NCBI GenBank assembly: GCA_028752905.1
Contig: JAQNBH010000012.1
Location: 24,685,816 to 24,749,815 of the forward strand
Direction: 5' to 3'
Length of the DNA: 64,000 nt
DNA from: Cladorhizidae sp. MBARI D1340-BT2
Lineage: Eukaryota > Porifera > Demospongiae > Poecilosclerida > Cladorhizidae
The position numbers and the translations under genes are program-made. Under the pieces are notes generated by a model. It searched no databases. It was not told the origin of the DNA and saw only the letters and a program-made list of their open reading frames with translations. Positions 46,993-58,400 of this stretch are shown in pieces (within the stretch, counting starts at the first letter, position 1; every line of letters begins with the position of its first letter).

Positions 46993-49212
46993 ATGGATAT
47001 TCGCTCATACTTTGCAAGTACTTCTCAAGCCTCTTCTCATGCTAATAGCAGCGATAGCGAAGATAGCAGAACAGATAGCTCTGAGCATGTCGAGGCATCT
47101 AGTCCTAGCCTTAGTCCTCCACCTTCAAAGAAAAGCAAGCAAAACAAACACCGCTCTTCTGTATCCACGAAGAGAAAATACTCTAAGAGCTGGGAGAAAG
47201 ATTTCAGTTGGCTCTATTATGACGAGGATAGCGATGGTGCCTTTTGCAAGGTTTGCAAGCAATCTGGTCTGCAGCGTACTGGAGGAGTGTGGGTCACACA
47301 ACCTTGCAGAAATTGGAAGAAAGCTGTTGAAAAAATGAAAGCTCATGCGAGAAGTGACTTCCATATCCATGCAACTCAAGCTATTTTTGCAGCTAAAGGA
47401 GCAGCCAAAGGTGGAACAGTTGTACCGCAACTCCAGAATGTTTTAGCTCGCAAAAGAGCTCAGAACAGAGCTGCAGTGAAGTGCCTGATCCTACTCACTC
47501 ATTTTCTTACGAAAGAACAAGTTGCACATTCGACAAAATTTGAGAAGCTGGTTGACGTGGTGGTTCGATGTGGCAGCCAACATTTGAAGCAATTCTTAGA
47601 AACTGCACCAAGAAATGCTGTGTACACATCAAGAGTGGCTGTGGTTGAATTCATCGAATCATTGGGGACATGGGTGGAGGAGTCGATTCTGAAGCGACTT
47701 CAAAAGGCACCTACTATGTACAGCCTCATGGCAGATGAGTGCACAGATGTCACCAACGTAGAAGAATTGTCTGTGTTTTGCCGCTGGGAGGAAGATGGTG
47801 TACCAGTAGAGTGCTTTCTGGAGCTTATTCCATTGAAGAAGGCTGATGCAGAGACCATCTATTCTAATCTCATCGATTGTTTAAAGAAGAAAGGTCTACA
47901 AGTCGGAAGAATAGTTGGATTGGGATTTGATGGAGCTGCAACTTTTTCTGGACGAAAGACCGGGGTTCAGGCACGTATCAAGAAACATACTCCTCACGCT
48001 CTGTTTATACACTGCCACTGTCACTTACTGCAGTTGGCTTGTGTGCAAGCTGCCAATAAAACTTCTGGAATTGCTCATGTTTACAGAACATTGACTACTC
48101 TTTGGAAGCATTTTCGCAATTCCCCCAAGCGAGCAGAGTGTCTGAAGGAGGTACAGCACGTTCTTGAACTTCCAGAAATGAAAGTGATCAAGCCATCTGA
48201 CACACGCTGGCTGGCACATGAAAGGTGTGTCAAAGCTGTCAAAGCAAGTTATTCTGCAATTGTAATCACCATTGGGAACATCTACGAGACGTCCCACGAG
48301 CCAGAAGCTCTTGGAATCCATGGTGCCCTCTGCAAATTGTCTACGATTGCAGCTATATATTTGCTTGATTTCACTCTACCACAAGTAGCCAAGCTCAGCA
48401 AAGCACTTCAGGCAGAGCAGCTTGACCTCTCGTTGATATCATTCCTTGTTGATGCTACTGTTAAATCCTTGGATGATGCAGTTTTGCCTGGAGCGAACTG
48501 GGTGTTGGAGCTTCTTGAAAACGTTGAAGACTTGAAGTCATCTACAAAGGTGTCTATTGACGCTGATAAAATACTTTCGTTCCAGAATGTTGTTGGTAAG
48601 CCTTTTGTTGCTGATTTAAAGGCCAACATAACAAGCCGATTTTCTTCATCCAACGCTGTTGTATCAGCATTGTCTATATTCGATCCACGGAAAGTTCCAA
48701 AACCAGATTCAGTATCTTTTCCCACTTATGGAGACACGTCTGTTGAGAAACTGATTGCTCACTACGGAGAAGATAGAGATGCAGAAACATCGGATGGAGA
48801 AGAAACAGTGAAGACAGCCATGATTTCCACTGAAATACTTACAGAGTGGAAAACATTCCGCCAGCTGTTAGTCAAGCAACCACGGGATACTACTGCATCA
48901 CAGCTGAAAGAACTTGTTTCAAACGACATGCTCAAGGCCATGTTTCCCAATTTGCACAAGATTGCCTCCATCTGCTTATCGATTCCAGTTTCTACTGCTT
49001 CTGTGGAGAGAAGCTTCTCACAGATGAAGATGATCAAGACTCGTTTGCGTAATTCTCTAAGTGACTGCAGCCTTTCTCACCTTATGAGGATTGCTATAGA
49101 GGCACCAGAAGTACTCTCTGAGAGCGACCTTGAAGAGATTGTGGACGTATGGCAGAGAAAACCAAGAAGAACCTCAGTTGGACATTCCTATCATTTGAAC
49201 CTGATATCATAA
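46993..49212 (+). CDS. hAT-family transposase, intact (739 aa), TTF zinc finger plus dimerisation domain
   Basis: A single open frame runs from ATG to TAA. Residues 1-65 are a Ser/Lys-rich start with a basic KKSKQNK nuclear-localisation-like patch. Residues 66-128 form a TTF/BED-like zinc finger of the ZNF862-like kind (WLYYDEDSDGAFCKVC with C85 and C88, then KAHARSDFHIHA). The RNase-H-like catalytic region includes MADECTDV (D248) and GFDGAATFSG (D313), the expected first two acidic residues. The C-terminal hAT dimerisation region spans about 651-705 (ICLSIPVSTASVERSFS, with E672, then MKMIKTRLRNSLS). It would bind the element's ends and catalyse cut-and-paste transposition in the nucleus. 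Intact length, conserved acidic residues and matching ends suggest recent activity. Domesticated relatives exist, but the flanking ends and duplication here argue for a transposon. Confidence 0.88.
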   Translation: MDIRSYFASTSQASSHANSSDSEDSRTDSSEHVEASSPSLSPPPSKKSKQNKHRSSVSTKRKYSKSWEKDFSWLYYDEDSDGAFCKVCKQSGLQRTGGVWVTQPCRNWKKAVEKMKAHARSDFHIHATQAIFAAKGAAKGGTVVPQLQNVLARKRAQNRAAVKCLILLTHFLTKEQVAHSTKFEKLVDVVVRCGSQHLKQFLETAPRNAVYTSRVAVVEFIESLGTWVEESILKRLQKAPTMYSLMADECTDVTNVEELSVFCRWEEDGVPVECFLELIPLKKADAETIYSNLIDCLKKKGLQVGRIVGLGFDGAATFSGRKTGVQARIKKHTPHALFIHCHCHLLQLACVQAANKTSGIAHVYRTLTTLWKHFRNSPKRAECLKEVQHVLELPEMKVIKPSDTRWLAHERCVKAVKASYSAIVITIGNIYETSHEPEALGIHGALCKLSTIAAIYLLDFTLPQVAKLSKALQAEQLDLSLISFLVDATVKSLDDAVLPGANWVLELLENVEDLKSSTKVSIDADKILSFQNVVGKPFVADLKANITSRFSSSNAVVSALSIFDPRKVPKPDSVSFPTYGDTSVEKLIAHYGEDRDAETSDGEETVKTAMISTEILTEWKTFRQLLVKQPRDTTASQLKELVSNDMLKAMFPNLHKIASICLSIPVSTASVERSFSQMKMIKTRLRNSLSDCSLSHLMRIAIEAPEVLSESDLEEIVDVWQRKPRRTSVGHSYHLNLIS

Positions 49213-49352
49213 GCTTATTACACCTTTCTTGTATTACACCTTTCTTGACATTATTTAAAAAAATATCTCTAATTTCAAAGGGGGGGGGGCGAGAATTATA
49301 CAAGGGGGGGCGAATGCCCCCCCCCCCGCCCCCCCCCCTAAATACACCCCTG

Positions 49353-50110
49353 CAAGGAAAGCTAGTTGTTGGTTTATATCTTCTGGGCCAGTTTGACATC
49401 TCCATCGTCGGACTTGGTACCAGCATTTATAAACCACAGACATCCAACACCTAAAGTGCTATTGGTCACAACAGTTGCTGACTAGCTTCGCCCTTTTGGA
49501 GCCAACCCCTCCCACACACAAACAGGATACATTGTATAATGGTGACAGTTCTCATGCAGCCAAAATATCACACAGTAACAAGACATCCATACCACCTAGC
49601 GAGCCACTGCACACATAATCCAAGTTCATTACATTTGACAGACATAGTTGCAGAGGACTTCAACACCGTTTTGTGTGTAACAACTTTAGCTCATGCATGT
49701 TCTGATCAAGCTCAAGTGAAAATAGAGCTACTCAGATTGTCAACCAGATGATCATTAAGATGCCCTGACGAAGACCAAAGTATTTGGGTAGAAATGTTGG
49801 CAAAAAAACAAAAGAATTAGCACTGAAGTGGCTAGCAACAACAAATCTCAGCTACACTGAAATACCAGCAAGTGAAATTTATTCAGACAAAGGGACTAGT
49901 TGAGCTCAGTAAGACACAAAATCGTAAAAGTACCTCCAATACATCAAGAATAAGTACTGGGGAGGGGACTTTCTACTTTTGGGACTAGTATCCTCAGATA
50001 TTTTCTGAACATCATCGATTTGTCAGAGCGACCTAAACTGGCCCGCTGCTGCAATGCTACATAAATAGAACTTGGCCTCCCAAATGCGCGCATGTTCCTA
50101 TTTGTCACGT
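49353..50110. other. No gene seen
   Basis: Intronic sequence right of the hAT element. No recognised coding sequence or repeat. Confidence 0.35.
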
Positions 50111-50377
50111 GTCAGATCGAGGTAAAATTAACAACGATGCATTCCAACGTTGCATTGCAACATTATTGCATACCGTTATCTGTGCATTCTTAAATGGTAG
50201 AGCATGCGTTGCTTTATAAATGCTCGAGCGTACCATGTACGTTGTACAGAAACGCAACGTAAAGTTATTTTTGACCGCTACTATAGAAGAGGTGCAAAGT
50301 GAGTGATGACATTTCCTATGACCAGTATTCCACAAACATCGACTCCCTACCCCACACTCTCTCTCTCTAGCTACCAC

Positions 50378-50481
50378 CTTAGTTCCTATCTGGTCAGGAG
50401 CATTCTGATCACACAAGATCCTTTAGAGTAGGAGACAGCATCAAATATCTCTTCCACTTCAGATAGAGAACCAATGGGAAC
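50378..50481 (-). pseudogene. NPEPPS: Aminopeptidase exon 7 (frameshifted)
   Basis: The exon reads VPIGSLSEVEEIFDAVSY, then SKGSCVIRML, then the match shifts to (Q)IGTK before a GTGGTA donor. The family pattern is H..EV.EIFD.ISY.KG..V.RML..YIGD. The observed length is 104 nt, and one missing base (about 50394) would restore both the match and the splice phase. Unshifted, it meets a TAG. Confidence 0.78.
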
Positions 50482-50645
50482 CTAGAGATTGAGGAGAGGG
50501 ATGAGGAGGAGGGAAAGGAGAGGAGAGTGAGGAGAGTGAGGAGGGGGAGGACGAGGTCACGAAGAAAGGAGACAGGAAAGAGGAAGTGAAGAGTAAATAA
50601 TGAAGATTAGGCTGGCATAGAACTAGATCATAGAAGGCAGTGGAA
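50482..50645. other. Purine-rich GGA/GAGG tract in intron
   Basis: GAGGAGAGGGATGAGGAGGA-type sequence; on the minus strand it is a long pyrimidine tract leading to the exon 7 acceptor (CTCTAG). Confidence 0.5.
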
Positions 50646-51540
50646 GGTGCAGTGGCTCTCCTTGTGTGCAAGCCCAGACACTTGCAACAAGTCTGTCCTG
50701 CCAGGTCAACTAACAGTGGCTCTCCCTGTGTGCAAGCCAGACACTTGCAACAAGTCTGTCCTGCCATGTCAACTAACAGTGGCTCTCCCTGTGTGCAAGC
50801 CCAGACACTTGCAACAAGTCTGTCCTGCCAGGTCAACTAACAGTGGCTCTCCCTGTGTGCAAGCCAGACACTTGCAACAAGTCTGTCCTGCCAGGTCAAC
50901 TAACAGTGGCTCTCTCTGTGTGCAAGCCAACACACTTGCAACAAGTCTGTCCTGCCATGTCAACTAACAGTGGCTCTCCCTGTGTGCAAGCCCAGACACT
51001 TGCAACAAGTCTGTCCTGCCAGGTCAACTAACAGTGGCTCTCCCTGTGTGCAAGCCAGACACTTACAACAAATCTGTCCTGCCAGGTCAACTAACAGTGT
51101 CTCTTCCTGTGTGCAAGCCCAGACACTTGCAACAAGTCTGTCCTGCCAGGTCAACTAAGAGTGGCTCTCTCTGTGTGCAAGCCAACACACTTGCAACAAG
51201 TCTGTCCTGCCAGGTCAACTAACAGTGGCTCTCCCTGTGTGCAAGCCAGACACTTGCAACAAGTCTGTCCTGCCAGGTCAACTAACAGTGGCTCTCCCTG
51301 TGTGCAAGCCAGACACTTGCAACAAGTCTGTCCTGCCAGGTCAACTAACAGTGGCTCTCCCTGTGTGCAAGCCCAGACACTTGCAACAAGTCTGTCCTGC
51401 CATGTCAACTAACAGTAGCTCTCCCTGTGTGCAAGCCCAGACACTTGCAACAAGTCTGTCCTGCCAGGTCAACTAACAGTGGCTCTCCCTGTGTGCAAGC
51501 CCAGACACTTGCAACAAGTCTGTCCTGCCAGGTCAACTAG
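50646..51540. repeat. Tandem repeat, 63-64 bp unit, 14 copies
   Basis: The unit is AGTGGCTCTCCCTGTGTGCA, AGCCCAGACACTTGCAACAAG and TCTGTCCTGCCAGGTCAACTA. Units of 63 and 64 bp alternate irregularly (AGCCAGAC versus AGCCCAGAC). Intronic, between exons 6 and 7. Confidence 0.92.
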
Positions 51541-51944
51541 ACACACATGCATGTCCAACACCTACCCCTCCCACACACACACACACGCGTGTGACCTTTT
51601 CATAGACAAGAGGGACAAAGAATACAGTGTCTCATTCTATTTGCTGGCCATATCTCTTAGTACAGTGCATCAGTTCCAAGGAGAACAAGCAAAGGTAATC
51701 AGATAGCAAGCCATCAAGTTAACTTCACAAAGCTAGCTCCTCTCCTCTGCCACCTGACCAAACAGAAGCTGATCATCTTACCTTCATCGCTTTTAATACA
51801 ATACATTATCGTGTAAGTATGTGAATGTTGAATATTTTACCAGTAATAAAGAGTTAGAGAGCTCCTCATTGAGGACCAAGACACACTCACACACAGTCAA
51901 GACAATAACCAGATAGAAAAGCACACCCAATCCTTCCACCTGAC
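51541..51944. other. Intron 6 sequence, no gene seen
   Basis: No feature beyond a short CACACACACACACG tract near 51580. A segment around 51712-51780 (AAAGCTAGCTCCTCTCCTCT) resembles 20560-20615, suggesting a dispersed repeat. Confidence 0.35.
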
Positions 51945-52101
51945 CTCTATGGGGTGTGAGTTGGAGAGGGAGTCCAGAGACAAGGCACTGATGTCTAAGG
52001 AAGTTGGTCCAGATGTAATATTCAGTGTGGATGTGGTCTACACTGAGGCAGGTGGCAAACCCTTCGTTCAGCCACAGATGTGTCCGCCACTCCATGGTTA
52101 C
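51945..52101 (-). pseudogene. NPEPPS: Aminopeptidase exon 6: second zinc-ligand region, frameshifted
   Basis: The frame reads VTMEWRTHLWLNEGFATC, then LSVDHIHTEYYIWTNFL. At about 51996 the match moves to DISALSLDSLSNSHPIE. The Glu of NEGFA, which is the third zinc ligand in M1 enzymes, is kept. Three residues of the expected WIEYL stretch are missing after GFA, and the shift equals one extra or two missing bases. The acceptor is ATCACAG, the donor GTCAGG. Confidence 0.85.
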
Positions 52102-52359
52102 CTGTGATCACATGACAGTCACATGCCCTGGTACATATAGTGTCATGACAACAGCAGCATGTTGCATTACATTTTGCAGGTAGATCACATGACATTTAAC
52201 ATGAAGAGGTGGCACAACATTCATAAGACTAGGCCAAGTCACATGATAATCAAATGCTTAGAGTATATAATGAATAGGTCATGTCACATGTCTATTCCTA
52301 GAGTACACACACTCTCCATATCGGGTCACTTGACTTGAAATAGTGGTCACATGACTCAC

Positions 52360-52471
52360 CAGGTTGCCGAACCACTGGTGAGCTACATGTAGTTCATGAC
52401 TGACCACGAGAGCCACCAGCTGCTTAGTGATGGCGGTGGAGGTTGCTGGGTCCACCAGCACCAACCTTTCC
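52360..52471 (-). pseudogene. NPEPPS: Aminopeptidase exon 5: zinc-binding motif with a two-residue insertion
   Basis: The frame reads [18 protein letters not shown], then [20 protein letters not shown]. Normal M1 enzymes have [15 protein letters not shown]: two His (HEXXH) bind zinc and the Glu activates water. Here CATGTA (52389-52384 on the minus strand) adds His-Val between HEL and AH, so the spacing is HE-LHVA-H. Phase is preserved with exons 4 and 6. The change should break zinc coordination unless the local helix rearranges (HEL-H could offer a substitute His). Confidence 0.88.
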
Positions 52472-52529
52472 CTGTAGAAATGTTATTTATGAGAAATACA
52501 TAATTGTAAAAAATAAAAATAAAAGACAA

Positions 52530-52870
<341 letters not shown>

Positions 52871-53516
52871 GTTTTTGTTGATATTAAACATTTATATAAA
52901 CATGTATAACTTAGTTGTCAGACCTGTTGGGTGTTTATCTACTTTATGTGCATGGGGTGCATTATTTATAATAACGCTGCTGCCAGCATTTAGGTTCATG
53001 TTTTAGTGGCAATGTTGGTAGATAAGAGCTAAACAACCAGTCATCACCACATAGTGAGGCAGCAACATCATAGCCACAACTAGCTATAGACAGAGGACAG
53101 GAAAAAAACATTAAGAGAGATGGCTCAAGACCATAAAAATATTATTAGTACTGCTATTATTACTACTACTACTAGTAGTAATAGATCTAGTGCCTGCAAA
53201 ATTTCAAGTTTAAAATTAGAGCCAGTGAGCTCTGGAAAAATAGGATGGTTGGTGTGGAGAAAGATTTATTAATGTTTGTTATAAATAAGAAAACAATTAC
53301 TATTGATAAAGATTCACACTTGAAGTGGGTGTGGTTGAGGATGATCTTAAACTTTGTTGTAAGTTGGGAGGACAACTTTGTTGTTATTGAGTTCTGAAGG
53401 GACTACCAATCATGAAAGCAAATCACACAAACACCACTACCAGCAGAGAAGCCATGAACAACATGGCCCATTCTCTTACCCACAATGAAAGACATAAAGC
53501 CTAACACTGTACTGAC
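52871..53516. other. Intron 4 sequence, no gene seen
   Basis: AT-rich, with a short TACTACTACTACTAGTAGTA palindromic stretch near 53160. Confidence 0.4.
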
Positions 53517-53638
53517 CTATATGTGACCAGGCCCCAGTTCTCCATAGCCCCAACTGCAAAGTCCGCCAGGTCCACCTTAGATAATGGGTAAGGGATTTGC
53601 AAATACTTGTGGTAGAAGGGAGGAGTCTTGACTGCAAA
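53517..53638 (-). pseudogene. NPEPPS: Aminopeptidase exon 4: GAMEN exopeptidase motif
   Basis: The frame reads [18 protein letters not shown], then [16 protein letters not shown] and LVTYR. GAMEN binds the substrate's free N-terminus in M1 aminopeptidases and is complete. Compared with the family ([17 protein letters not shown]) three residues are missing before ADF. The 122-nt length keeps phase from exon 3 to exon 5. Confidence 0.88.
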
Positions 53639-53640
53639 CT

Positions 53641-54400
53641 ACATGAGTAAGAGGAAGCATCAAGTAACACCAACACTACCTTATATCCTCTAATAGAGAC
53701 AGCCCCTCTAATTGTAACCAACTTCCCAGCTGTGACCTTGGTAAGAGGAAACATCAAGTAACAACAACACTACCTTATAATCCTCTAATAGAGACAGCCC
53801 CTCTAATTGTAACAGCTGTGACCCTAACTAGAGGAAGCATCAAGTAACACCAACACTAGCTTATATCCTCTAATAGAGACAGCCCCTCTAATTGCAACCA
53901 CCTTCCCAGCTGTGACCCTAACAAGAGGAAGCATCAAGTAACACCAACACTACCTTATATCCTCTAATAGAGACAGCCCCTCTAATTGTAACCACCTTCC
54001 CAGCTGTGATCCTAACAAGAGGAAGCATCAAATAACACCAACACTACCTTATATCCTCTAATAGAGACAGCCCCTCTAATTGTAACCACCTTCCCAGCTG
54101 TGACCCTAACAAGAGTAAGCATCAAGTAACACCAACACTACCTTATATCCTCTAATATAGACAGCCCCTCTAATTGTAACCACCTTCCCAGCTGTGACCC
54201 TAACAAGAGGAAGCATCAAGTAACACCAACCCTAGATATCCTCTAATAGAGACAGCCCCTCTAATTGTAACCACCTTCCCGGCTGTGACCTTGACAAGAG
54301 GAAGCATCAAGTAACAACAACACTAGCTTATATTTCTAATAGAGACAGCCCCTCTAATTGAAACCACCTTCCCGGCTGTGACCTTGACAGAGTTTGGTAC
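53641..54400. repeat. Tandem repeat, about 91-bp unit, ~8 copies
   Basis: The unit has AAGAGGAAGCATCAAGTAAC, ACCAACACTACCTTATATCC, TCTAATAGAGACAGCCCCTC and TAATTGTAACCACCTTCCCA. It starts within a few bases of the exon 4 acceptor. Confidence 0.92.
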
Positions 54401-54589
54401 AAGAAGCAGCCTCATCAACAAAAGCTTTGTCAGACAGGAGACACAATGAAGAAATCCATCAGGTTAACATCCTTTCTCAGGAGTGAAGGGACTCCCGAAT
54501 GATTCCCGGTAGGCATAGGTACCTGTGCAGCTTCCTCAGCAGAAGAGCTTACGGAACAGTAAGTTACGCCCATTGGCCATTCATGCAGT
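54401..54589. other. Intron 3 sequence, no gene seen
   Basis: Nothing recognised. Confidence 0.35.
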
Positions 54590-54880
54590 AACTCTAGAAG
54601 ATCCATTGCCCTAACACTAGAATATCCATTACCCTAGCAATAGAATATGCATTGCCCTAACTCTAGAATATCAATTCCCCTAACTCAAGAATATCCATTG
54701 CCCTAACTCTAGAATATCAATTCCCCTAACTTAAGAATATCCATTGCCCTAACTCTAGAATATCAATTCCCCTAAGTCAAGAATATCCATTGCCCTAACT
54801 CTAGAATATCAATTCCCCTAACTCAAGAATATTCATTGCCTAACTCTAGAATATCCATTGCCTTAACATTGAAACATCCT
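54590..54880. repeat. Tandem repeat, about 57-bp composite unit, ~5 copies
   Basis: ATTGCCCTAACTCTAGAATATC and AATTCCCCTAACTCAAGAAT segments alternate, so the basic motif is about 28 bp in two alternating forms. Confidence 0.85.
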
Positions 54881-55088
54881 TGCCCTAACACTAGAGTACC
54901 AATTACCAAAGCCTCAGAATAACCCACATCTGCAGCTCTAGAATAGCCTAACCATAGATCCTACCCATACAGTAGATCTTGCCCTAGAACACACACACAC
55001 ACATACACACACACAAGCCTCTCTGCTCTGGCCAGTGCAGAGCAACAATAAAGAGGATCCATCACTCATTATCTCTTTGCACACTCAC

Positions 55089-55282
55089 GTCGAGGGCAAA
55101 CCGTCCCTCCTCTGCCTTGCCTGGGGGCATGTACACCCTCACGAGCACACCATTGGAGTCCTTCTCTTCCACGTAATCAAACTCTCCCACGATGAAGGTC
55201 AGAAGGTAGGAGGACATGATGGGGGAAGGGGCAAAGGTGACCCTCTTCAGATCCCCGGGAGCTCTTCTTCACTGGTCACATT
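55089..55282 (-). pseudogene. NPEPPS: Aminopeptidase exon 3 (1-base frameshift)
   Basis: The frame reads NVTSEEELPG, then in the next frame LKRVTFAPSPIMSSYLLT, FIVGEFDYVEEKDSNG and VRVYMPPGKAEEGRFALD, to a GTGAGT donor. NPEPPS has NV......L..V.F...P.MSTYL.AF.VGE.D.VE...DG..VRVY.P.GK...G.FAL. The break at 55253-55256 fits loss of one G from a G-run. Confidence 0.85.
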
Positions 55283-55494
55283 CTGCAGGAGTAGTTGGTC
55301 CCACAATGCACAAATATTCACCTCTATACAACAGCAAGATAAGTGAGATTAGCACACAGACAACACTGCCCAGGGTTACAAGTAAGCCATACTGAAAAAT
55401 TAATAAAGCCACACCCATAAATAAAGCAAGCTTTTTTATAACATACAGTATTTTCAACATATTTTCACCATAACTAATATTCCCCTCAGTGGAG

Positions 55495-58400
55495 ACATGA
55501 GGCTAGTATACTAGACGGACATAAGAGACATGAGGCTAGTATACTAGACAGACATAAGAGACATGAGGCTAGTAATACTAGACAGACATAAGAGACATGA
55601 GGCTAGTATACTAGACAGACATAAGAGACATGAGGCTAGTATACTAGACAGACATAAGAGACATGAGGCTAATATACTAGACAGACATAAGAGACATGAG
55701 GCTAGTAATACTAGACAGACATAAGAGACATGAGGCTAGTAATACTAGACAGACATAAGAGACATGAGGTTAGTATACTAGACAGACATATGTAAGAGAC
55801 ATGAGGCTAGTATACTAGACAGACATAAGAGACATGAGGCTAGTAATACTAGACAGACATAAGAGACATGAGGCTAGTATACTAGACAGACATAAGAGAC
55901 ATGAGGCTAGTATACTAGACAGACATAAGAGACATGAGGCTAGTATACTAGACAGACATAAGAGACATGAGGCTAGTATACTAGACAGACATAAGAGACA
56001 TGAGGCTAGTATACTAGACAGACATAAGAGACCTGAGGCTAATAATATACTAGACAGACATAAGAGACATGAGGCTAGTATACTAGACAGACATAAGAGA
56101 CATGAGGCTAGTATACTAGACAGACATAAGAGACATGAGGCTAGTATACTAGACAGACATAAGAGACATGAGGCTAGTATACTAGACAGACATAAGAGAC
56201 ATGAGGCTAGTAATACTAGACAGACAGCAGAGACATGAGGCTAGTATACTAGACAGACATAAGAGACATGAGGCTAGTATACTAGACAGACATAAGAGAC
56301 ATGAGGCTAGTATACTAGACAGACATAAGAGACATTAGGCTAGTATACTAGACAGACATAAGAGACATGAGGCTACTAGACAGACATAAGAGACATGAGG
56401 CTAGTATACTAGACAGACATAAGAGACATGAGGTTAGTATACTAGACAGACATAAGAGACATGAGGCTAGTATACTAGACAGACATAAGAGACATGAGAC
56501 TAGTATACTAGACAGACATAAGAGACATGAGGCTAGTATACTAGACAGACATAAGAGACATGAGGTTAGCATACTAGACAGACATAAGAGACATGAGGCT
56601 AGTATACTAGACAGACATAAGAGACATGAGGCTAGTAATACTAGACAGACATAAGAGACATGAGGCTAGTATACTAGACAGACATAAGAGACATGAGGCT
56701 AGTATACTAGACAGACATAAGAGACCAGCAGAGACATGAGGCTAGTATACTAGACAGACATAAGAGACATGAGGCTAGTATACTAGACAGACATAAGAGA
56801 CATGAGGCTAGTAATACTAGACAGACAGCAGAGACATGAGGCTAGTAATACTAGACAGACATAAGAGACATGAGGCTAGTATACTAGACAGACATAAGAG
56901 ACATGAGGCTAGTAATACTAGACAGACATAAGAGACATGAGGCTAGTATACTAGACAGACATAAGAGACATGAGGCTAGTAATACTAGACAGACATAAGA
57001 GACATGAGGCTAGTATACTAGACAGACATAAGAGACATGAGGCTAGTATACTAGACAGACATAAGAGACATGAGGCTAGTATACTAGACAGACATAAGAG
57101 ACCTGAGGCTAATAATATACTAGACAGACATAAGAGACATGAGGCTAGTATACTAGACAGACATAAGAGACATGAGGCTAGTATACTAGACAGACATAAG
57201 AGACATGAGGCTAGTATACTAGACAGACATAAGAGACATGAGGCTAGTATACTAGACAGACATAAGAGACATGAGGCTAGTATACTAGACAGACATAAGA
57301 GACATGAGGCTAGTATACTAGACAGACATAAGAGACATGAGGCTAGTATACTAGACAGACATAAGAGACATGAGGCTAGTATACTAGACAGACATAAGAG
57401 ACATGAGGCTAGTAATACTAGACAGACATAAGAGACATGAGGCTAGTATACTAGACAGACATAAGAGACATGAGGTTAGTATACTAGACAGACATAAGAG
57501 ACATGAGGCTAGTATACTAGACAGACATAAGAGACATGAGACTAGTATACTAGACAGACATAAGAGACATGAGGTTAGTATACTAGACAGACATAAGAGA
57601 CATGAGGCTAGTATACTAGACAGACATAAGAGACATGAGGCTAGTAATACTAGACAGACATAAGAGACATGAGGCTAGTAATACTAGACAGACATAAGAG
57701 ACATGAGGCTAGTAATACTAGACAGACATAAGAGACATGAGGCTAGTATACTAGACAGACATAAGAGACATGAGGCTAGTATACTAGACAGACATAAGAG
57801 ACATGCGGCTAGTATACTAGACAGACATGCGGCTAGTATACTAGACAGACATAAGAGACATGAGGCTAGTAATACTAGACAGACATAAGAGACATGAGGC
57901 TAGTATACTAGACAGACATAAGAGACATGAGGCTAGTAATACTAGACAGACATAAAAGACATGAGGCTAGTATACTAGACAGACATAAGAGACATTAGGC
58001 TAGTATACTAGACAGACATAAGATACATGAGGCTAGTATACTAGACAGACATAAGAGACATGAGGCTAGTATACTAGACAGACATAAGAGACATGAGGCT
58101 AGTATACTAGACAGACAGCAGAGACATGAGGCTAGTATACTAGACAGACATAAGAGACATGAGGCTAGTATACTAGACAGACATAAGAGACATGAGGCTA
58201 GTATACTAGACAGACATAAGAGACATGCGGCTAGTATACTAGACAGACATAAGGCTAGTATACTAGACAGACATAAGAGACATGAGGCTAGTATACTAGA
58301 CAGACATTTAAGAGACATGAGGCTAGTATACTAGACAGACATAAGAGACATGAGGCTAGTAATACTAGACAAACATAAGAGACATGAGGCTAGTATACTA

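Larger units (their letters stand above)
45942..49352 (+). mobile_element. Apparently intact hAT-type element with 5-bp target duplications
   Basis: The left end is CAGGGTTGTATACAG (45942) and the right end CTAAATACACCCCTG (to 49352), imperfect inverted repeats beginning CAGGG. Both flanks are CAAGG (45937-45941 and 49353-49357), a 5-bp duplication. hAT elements usually make 8-bp duplications; a minority (the hAT5 group in Repbase nomenclature) make 5. G-runs lie near both ends. One intact transposase ORF occupies the right two thirds. The element lies in the aminopeptidase intron between exons 7 and 8, transcribed opposite to it. Confidence 0.82.
43937..50284. mobile_element. Possible Tc1/mariner-like element, invaded by later elements
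   Basis: CAGTAGCGGCCAAAAATAAC at 43937 and the inverted GTTATTTTTGACCGCTACT ending near 50284 are matching ends. The similarity continues past ACGTTGC(A/G)TTT...ACAACGTACAT for about 55 bp. Both are flanked by TA. CAGT...GGxCAAAAxTAA ends next to TA are typical of Tc1/mariner elements. Between them lie a miniature element, a 34-bp array and an intact hAT element. Subtracting those leaves about 2 kb, a normal size for the family. No mariner transposase was recognised, so two independent short elements in opposite orientation are an alternative. Confidence 0.4.

Noticed and set aside
49149..49454. Plus-strand ORF overlapping the end of the hAT transposase
   Set aside because: It is a different frame running through the element's end and poly-G/C runs, with no domain.
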